NCBI GenBank assembly: GCA_905209435.1
Contig: CAJLTE010000093.1
Coordinates: 1-11,575, forward strand
Origin: an uncultured Blautia sp.
Lineage (GTDB): Bacteria; Bacillota_A; Clostridia; Lachnospirales; Lachnospiraceae
Length of the DNA: 11,575 nt
Reading direction: 5' to 3'
The notes under the pieces are model-generated. The model did no database searches and had not been told where the DNA came from. It worked only from the letters and a program-made list of their open reading frames with translations. Positions 7,570 to 11,575 of this stretch are shown here, piece after piece (position 1 is the stretch's first letter; every line of letters starts with the position of its first letter). The position numbers were made by a program, and so were the translations under genes.

Positions 7570-7950
7570 ATGGAAATGATAATCGGCGGTGCATATCAGG
7601 GAAAAACTGATTATGCAAAAGAAAAATATCCGGAACTGGGCTGGATCGACGGTGCGTATGCAGCAGAAGATGATTTGATGATTGCGCAGGGAGTATATAA
7701 TTTTCATGAATATATCCGCGAAGAATTAAAGAGATGCGGGGATGTATCAGAACTTGCTGAGAGGCTTATCAGTCAGAATCCGAAACTTGTGATCGTTTCC
7801 CAGGAAGTAGGATACGGAGTTGTACCTGTGGATGCTTTTGACAGAAAGTACAGAGAGGCCGTAGGACGTGTATGCACAAAGCTGGCAGCATATAGTCAGA
7901 AGGTAACACGGGTAGTATGCGGGATTGGAACGGTGATCAAAGATGCTTAG
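7570..7950 (+). CDS. Short CobU-like protein, possible cobinamide kinase paralogue
   Basis: A 126-residue protein clearly related to CobU but about 50 residues shorter. It begins with a Walker A loop, GGAYQGKT at 6-13, and ends with the CobU tail: VSQEVGYGVVP (76-86), a segment resembling LARHFRDIAGRVNQ, and VVCGIGTVIK. The middle lacks the RHR block that holds the GMP-bearing histidine; YNFHEYIREE carries a His at residue 46, which might or might not be its counterpart. The neighbouring full-length CobU keeps that block but has lost the canonical late motif. The two may share the kinase and guanylyltransferase work or form a complex; this is inference. It could also be an accessory NTPase. 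AAGAGG lies before the ATG, and its stop overlaps the next gene by 8 nt. Confidence 0.82.
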   Translation: MEMIIGGAYQGKTDYAKEKYPELGWIDGAYAAEDDLMIAQGVYNFHEYIREELKRCGDVSELAERLISQNPKLVIVSQEVGYGVVPVDAFDRKYREAVGRVCTKLAAYSQKVTRVVCGIGTVIKDA

Positions 7951-8542
7951 GTTATGGCTCATAAGACATGGAAAAACAGAGGGAAACAAGCTTGCACGTT
8001 ATATTGGGACAACAGATGAACCATTGTGTCAGGAGGGGATTGACTTTCTGAATAAGATGGACTATCCTAAAATACATGATATTTATGTCAGTCCGCTGAA
8101 GCGATGTGTGCAAACTGCAGAGATCCTTTTTTCGGGAGAACCGGTACATATTATCGATGAACTGGCTGAATGTGATTTCGGTGAGTTTGAGAATAAGAAT
8201 TACAAAGAACTGAATGGAAATCCGAAATATCAGGAGTGGATTGACAGTAACGGTACACTTCCTTTTCCGGGAGGAGAGAGCAGAGAAGCATTTAAGCTTA
8301 GAAACCTGAGGGGATTTGACAAGGCAGTGGCCGGATGTATTCGTAATCATGCAGCAGAGGCTGCACTAGTGGTTCATGGCGGTACGATTATGAATATTAT
8401 GGAAGAATATGCGGATATTCAGAAACCATTTTATGAGTGGCATGTTAAGAATGGCGGCGGCTATGAAGTGGAACTGGATGAACGGATGTGGCAGAACGGG
8501 AGAAAGCAGTTGAGTGTAAAAACGTCCATTATGGAAGGATAA
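7943..8542 (+). CDS. cobC: CobC-like alpha-ribazole phosphatase (histidine phosphatase family)
   Basis: A 199-residue histidine phosphatase. RHG at 8-10 provides the phospho-accepting His9, with Lys11-Thr-Glu-Gly-Asn15 after it. Further active-site residues of the family are visible: SPLKRCVQTA with Arg54, ECDFGEFENKNYKEL with Glu76, and VVHGGT with His145. CobC removes the 5' phosphate from alpha-ribazole phosphate or from adenosylcobalamin phosphate. The general phosphoglycerate-mutase superfamily is broad, but the fifth position in a cobT-cobU-cobS block makes CobC the best call. The start lies inside the end of the previous gene (ATGCTTAG), an 8-nt overlap that suggests translational coupling; the separate binding site is weak. 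A terminator follows about 60 nt after the stop and ends the block. Confidence 0.85.
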   Translation: MLRLWLIRHGKTEGNKLARYIGTTDEPLCQEGIDFLNKMDYPKIHDIYVSPLKRCVQTAEILFSGEPVHIIDELAECDFGEFENKNYKELNGNPKYQEWIDSNGTLPFPGGESREAFKLRNLRGFDKAVAGCIRNHAAEAALVVHGGTIMNIMEEYADIQKPFYEWHVKNGGGYEVELDERMWQNGRKQLSVKTSIMEG

Positions 8543-8601
8543 AACCAGAGCTGCAGTAAAAAATATTATAAAGACAGAATAAGTTTAACCAAATAAAAAA
8601 G

Positions 8602-8652
8602 AGAGAACGAAGAGGTTCCGCATGAGGCGTGAATGCTTTGTTCTCTTTTTTT
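8602..8652 (+). terminator. Terminator after the B12 gene block, possibly bidirectional
   Basis: The arms GAGAACGAAG (8603-8612) and CTTTGTTCTC (8636-8645) pair over ten positions with one G-U, and a T-run follows to 8652. A smaller inner hairpin, CGC/GCG around ATGAG, fills the top. An A-run lies on the left side, so the opposite strand would also end in T residues. It lies 60 nt after the cobC stop. Confidence 0.85.
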
Positions 8653-8747
8653 AGTTGTGTTTTTCAAAAAAGTAAGTAGCTATTTTATGAACAGTTTATA
8701 AGAAATTTTTGGATGAAATATCTGAATAAATGATGAAAATTCTCTGT

Positions 8748-8818
8748 AAAACCAAAAAAACTTTGCTGAAGTAATGTTACAAAACCTAAAAAAAATTGGA
8801 AAAACCAAAAAGATTTTG
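8748..8818. repeat. Three A-rich direct repeats upstream of the ssnA promoter
   Basis: AAAACC followed by an A-run and a TTG/TTTG end occurs at about 8748, 8781 and 8801. The copies are 33 and 20 nt apart and end just before the -35 box at 8828. They could act as bent DNA or UP-like sequence, or as sites of a regulator. The 392-nt gap between cobC and ssnA holds no gene; besides the terminator, these repeats and the promoter I see nothing in it. In AT-rich DNA such repeats may be chance. Confidence 0.35.
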
Positions 8819-8827
8819 TTATTTCGC

Positions 8828-8856
8828 TTGCATTATACAGAGAAATATGATACAGT
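8828..8856 (+). promoter_or_regulatory. Probable promoter of ssnA
   Basis: TTGCAT (8828-8833) and TACAGT (8851-8856) are 17 nt apart, and TGA before the -10 box makes an extended -10 (TGn). The expected start site is near 8863, leaving a leader of about 70 nt that ends in AAGGAGGA (8922-8929), five nt before the ATG. The hexamers are weaker than those of the yfhO promoter, which would suit a regulated catabolic locus. Confidence 0.5.
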
Positions 8857-8934
8857 ATTTATATAAAATTCCTAAACAATAGGTGAAAAGCAATAGTGAA
8901 TTGGTAATTTTTAACAAGCAAAAGGAGGAACTAT

Positions 8935-10266
8935 ATGCTGGTAATTGGTAATGGAAGAATGATCACACGGGACGCATCCAACCCATTCATGGAGAATGGT
9001 GCTGTAGCAATGGATGGTAACACCATAGTAATGGTGGGGGTAACTGAAGAGGTAAAGAAAGTTTATCCGGATGCTGAATTTGTTGATGCGAAGGGTGGGG
9101 TTATCATGCCGGCATTTATTAATGCCCATGAGCATATCTACAGCTCCTTCGCAAGAGGATTAAGCATTAACGGATATAATCCAAAAGGATTTCTGGATAT
9201 CCTTGACGGATTATGGTGGACAGTTGACCGTCATCTGACACTGGAACAGACAAAGCTTTCCGCATATGCAACATACATTGATTCTATTAAGAATGGTGTA
9301 ACCACAGTATTTGACCATCATGCAAGTTTTGGACATATTACAGGTTCCCTTAATGCTATCGAAGAAGCAGCAAAGGACTTGGGAGTACGTACATGTCTCT
9401 GCTATGAGATTTCTGACCGTGACGGAATGGAGAAATCAAAAGAATCTGTAATGGAGAATGTGAACTTTATCAAACATGCACTTGCAGATGACAGCGATAT
9501 GATCGCCGGAATGATGGGTATGCATGCATCCTTTACAATCTCTGATGAGACAATGGCCCTCTGCAATGAACTGAAGCCGGAAGGCGTTGGATATCACATC
9601 CATGTAGCAGAAGGCATCTATGATCTTCATCAGTGCCTGAAAGAGCATGGCAAACGTATTGTTGACCGTCTTCATGACTGGAATATCCTTGGACCGAAGA
9701 CTTTGCTCGGTCACTGTATCTATGTAAATGAACATGAGATGGATCTGATCAAAGATACAGATACCATGGTCGTACATAATCCGGAATCTAATATGGGTAA
9801 TGCATGCGGATGTCCTCCAACCATGAGAATGGTACAGAAGGGTATTCTTACAGGGCTTGGTACAGACGGATATACGCATGACATGATGGAATCCTGGAAA
9901 GTTGCAAATGTTCTTCATAAACATAGTCTCTGCGATCCGAATGCAGCATGGGGCGAGGTTCCACAGATGCTCTTCGAAGGAAATGCGAAGATTGCAAACA
10001 GATACTTCAAGAAACAGCTTGGTGTCCTGAAAGAAGGCGCAGCAGCAGATGTGATCGTGATCGACTATGATCCGCTGACACCAATGAACGAGAACAACAT
10101 TAACGGACATCTGATGTTCGGCGTAAACGGAAGCATGGTTCAGACTACTGTATGTAACGGTAAAGTTCTTATGAAAGACCGTGAAGTTCTTGTATGTGAT
10201 GAAGCGAAAGTTATGGCAGACTGCCGTCAGGCTGCAAAGGAACTTGCAGATGACATTAACGGCTAA
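8935..10266 (+). CDS. ssnA: SsnA, putative aminohydrolase of the purine/selenium-associated locus
   Basis: A 443-residue metal-dependent amidohydrolase of the chlorohydrolase/cytosine-deaminase-like group. Metal ligands can be read off: HEH at 65-67, HVAE with His223 and Glu226, His260 in LLGHC, and Asp311 in GTDGYTHD. The opening MLVIGNGRMITRD, NAHEHIYSSFARG and the Cys-rich NACGCPPTMRM are typical of SsnA proteins (first described in E. coli, next to ygfK). Its exact substrate is not established; a purine-derived amide or amine is the usual proposal. Gene sets with ygfK, ssnA, ygeW/X/Y, hyuA and xdh genes have been linked to anaerobic uric acid use by gut bacteria. The start has a near-perfect AAGGAGGA five nt upstream. 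ygfK follows after a structured 210-nt gap. Function as a hydrolase is well supported; the reaction is not. Confidence 0.9.
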   Translation: MLVIGNGRMITRDASNPFMENGAVAMDGNTIVMVGVTEEVKKVYPDAEFVDAKGGVIMPAFINAHEHIYSSFARGLSINGYNPKGFLDILDGLWWTVDRHLTLEQTKLSAYATYIDSIKNGVTTVFDHHASFGHITGSLNAIEEAAKDLGVRTCLCYEISDRDGMEKSKESVMENVNFIKHALADDSDMIAGMMGMHASFTISDETMALCNELKPEGVGYHIHVAEGIYDLHQCLKEHGKRIVDRLHDWNILGPKTLLGHCIYVNEHEMDLIKDTDTMVVHNPESNMGNACGCPPTMRMVQKGILTGLGTDGYTHDMMESWKVANVLHKHSLCDPNAAWGEVPQMLFEGNAKIANRYFKKQLGVLKEGAAADVIVIDYDPLTPMNENNINGHLMFGVNGSMVQTTVCNGKVLMKDREVLVCDEAKVMADCRQAAKELADDING

Positions 10267-10314
10267 GCTGTAAGAAGATAAGGCGAGTAGAAGAAGAAAA
10301 AAGTGTAAATGCAG

Positions 10315-10406
10315 GCCAGGTGGAAAAATGTTTTGCGTTATTAAGGAGTACTTTTAGTAAAGTATACTGCTGAGAAAACGGGAAAATAACGTTTTTCTTT
10401 CCTGGC
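10315..10406 (+). promoter_or_regulatory. Structured spacer between ssnA and ygfK, possible RNA element
   Basis: Nested inverted pairs build one long stem: GCCAGG (10315-10320) with CCTGGC (10401-10406), GAAAAA (10323-10328) with TTTTTC (10392-10397), and CGTTATT (10336-10342) with AATAACG (10385-10391). Inside it TACTTT pairs with AAAGTA as a top hairpin. A further small hairpin, GATGG (10432-10436) with CCATC (10444-10448), lies just before the ygfK binding site GGAGG. No T-tract follows the long stem. It may set different levels of ssnA and ygfK mRNA or be a regulated leader. I recognise no known riboswitch class. The 210-nt gap otherwise holds only a possible 9-codon ORF at 10328-10357. 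Confidence 0.5.
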
Positions 10407-10476
10407 TGAAATAAACGTAAATAAAAAAACGGATGGAGAAAAACCATCTCGTATAAAAATAATGGAGGATCGGATT

Positions 10477-11575
10477 ATGAGTGAAGTCATGACCTGTATG
10501 CCCTTTGAACAGTTAATGAACTGGGTATTAGAAGAAAAGAAAACAAAAGGAACCGTATTCGGACAGCACAGAGCTTATGTGGCAGAAGCTGACAAGAAGC
10601 TGAATATTTTTGAAAGAAATTTAGAGACACCGATCGGACCTGCAGCAGGACCGCACACACAGTTAACACAGAATATCGTAGCTTCCTATTATGCAGGAGC
10701 ACGTTTCTTTGAACTGAAAACCGTTCAGAAGATGGATGGTGCAGAGCTTGCAGCCTGTATTAACAGACCGTGTATCCTTGCAGAGGACGAAGGATACAAT
10801 TGCGAATGGTCTACAGAACTTTATGTTCCTCAGGCTATGGGTGAGTATATCAAAGCATGGTTTATTCTTCATGTAATTGCAAAGGAATTTGGTCTTGGTG
10901 CACAGGACGGATTCCAGTTTAACATTTCTGTAGGATATGATCTTGAGGGAATCAAGACTCCGAAAATCGACAGCTTTATCAATAATATGATGGAAGCAAA
11001 AGATACAGAAATCTTCAAAGAATGTAAACAGTGGCTGTTAGACAACATTGACAGATTTGAGAAAGTTACAAAAGAAGACATCGAAGCAATTCCGTCAAAT
11101 ATCTGTAATTCTGCAACTATCTCTACTCTTCATGGATGTCCTCCAAATGAGATTGAGAGCATTGCAAATCATTTGTTCAAAGAGAAACATCTGAATACAT
11201 TTATCAAATGTAATCCAACTCTTCTTGGATATGAATTTGCAAGAAAGACAATGGATGACATGGGATATGATTACATGATGTTCGGTGATTTCCATTTCAA
11301 AGATGATTTACAGTATGAAGACGCGATTCCGATGTTTAAGAGATTGCAGGCACTTGCAGATGAACTGAATCTTGCATTTGGTGTGAAGATCACTAATACA
11401 TTCCCTGTAGATGTTACAAGAAATGAACTTCCAAGTGAAGAAATGTATATGTCCGGAAAATCTCTTTTCCCATTATCCATTTCTCTTGCAGCAAAACTTT
11501 CCAGAGAATTTGACGGAAAACTTCGTATCGCTTATTCAGGCGGTGCTGATTACTATAATATCGACCGTATCGTTG
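10477..11575 (+). CDS. ygfK: YgfK, putative selenate reductase-like oxidoreductase subunit (5' part)
   Basis: An open frame of 366 codons without a stop that runs off the right edge. Family members are about 1000 residues, so roughly a third is seen. The start has GGAGG (10464-10468) eight nt upstream. The N-terminus matches YgfK: MPFEQLMNWVLEE, then ETPIGPAAGPHTQLTQNIV, FFELKTVQKMDG, and STLHGCPPNEIE, which resembles the dihydroorotate-dehydrogenase-like barrel of dihydropyrimidine dehydrogenase. The rest of the protein, outside the window, normally carries FAD/NAD-binding and iron-sulfur domains. The name comes from E. coli genetics; the true electron acceptor is uncertain. Together with ssnA it belongs to a purine-breakdown set of anaerobes, probably acting as a reductase or electron-transfer subunit. 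It is likely in one operon with ssnA, although the 210-nt gap is long. Confidence 0.92.
   Translation, partial: MSEVMTCMPFEQLMNWVLEEKKTKGTVFGQHRAYVAEADKKLNIFERNLETPIGPAAGPHTQLTQNIVASYYAGARFFELKTVQKMDGAELAACINRPCILAEDEGYNCEWSTELYVPQAMGEYIKAWFILHVIAKEFGLGAQDGFQFNISVGYDLEGIKTPKIDSFINNMMEAKDTEIFKECKQWLLDNIDRFEKVTKEDIEAIPSNICNSATISTLHGCPPNEIESIANHLFKEKHLNTFIKCNPTLLGYEFARKTMDDMGYDYMMFGDFHFKDDLQYEDAIPMFKRLQALADELNLAFGVKITNTFPVDVTRNELPSEEMYMSGKSLFPLSISLAAKLSREFDGKLRIAYSGGADYYNIDRIV

Noticed and set aside
9436..10110. Minus-strand open frame of about 220 codons inside ssnA
   Set aside because: Opposite a conserved metal-dependent hydrolase gene, with His/Cys/Met-rich low-sense composition typical of antisense reading.
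10340..10368. Possible promoter with TATACT before ygfK
   Set aside because: No acceptable -35 box lies 16-18 nt upstream, and the sequence is explained by the paired stem.

Overview
The window looks like chromosomal DNA of a low-GC anaerobic Firmicute, most likely a gut Lachnospiraceae (Clostridia). This rests on the AT-rich intergenic DNA, strong AGGAGG-type ribosome binding sites, a textbook sigma-A promoter, the gene families present and a long palindromic intergenic repeat. No 16S or other taxonomic marker is present, so the assignment is an inference. All recognised genes lie on the + strand.

Layout. (1) 3-107 is the 3' end of an unrecognised gene, closed by a strong terminator at 190-220. 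(2) 236-438 is a long imperfect palindrome without a gene, resembling a dispersed MITE-like or hairpin element. (3) 607-5085 is a cell-envelope glycosylation module: a consensus promoter, a YfhO-family GT-C-like membrane protein (691-3438), a second likely promoter, a GtrB/CsbB-type polyprenyl-phosphate glycosyltransferase (3701-4639) and a GtrA/GtcA-type flippase (4669-5085). (4) 5156-8542 is a compact block for lower-ligand activation and nucleotide-loop assembly of cobalamin: cobT, cobU, cobS, a short CobU-like protein and a CobC-like phosphatase, closed by a terminator at 8602-8652. (5) 8935 to the right edge starts a purine/selenium-associated locus: ssnA (amidohydrolase) and the first 366 codons of ygfK, with an own promoter and a structured 210-nt spacer between them.

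How the genes work together. In the glycosylation module the cytoplasmic transferase would load a sugar onto undecaprenyl phosphate, the GtrA protein would help flip it, and YfhO would move it onto an envelope polymer outside the membrane. In the B12 block, CobT makes alpha-ribazole phosphate, CobU activates cobinamide to GDP-cobinamide, CobS joins the halves and CobC removes the phosphate. No cobalamin riboswitch was seen, and no terminator separates the flippase gene from cobT, so the B12 genes may be read from the upstream promoter. SsnA and YgfK belong to the gene set (ygeW/X/Y, hyuA, xdh genes) that accompanies anaerobic purine and uric acid breakdown in gut bacteria; the rest of that set would lie beyond the right edge.

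Most interesting points: the 203-nt palindrome with a related end motif left of it, the two complementary CobU-like proteins, and the structured ssnA-ygfK spacer with a possible 9-codon leader ORF. No clearly new multi-gene system was seen.
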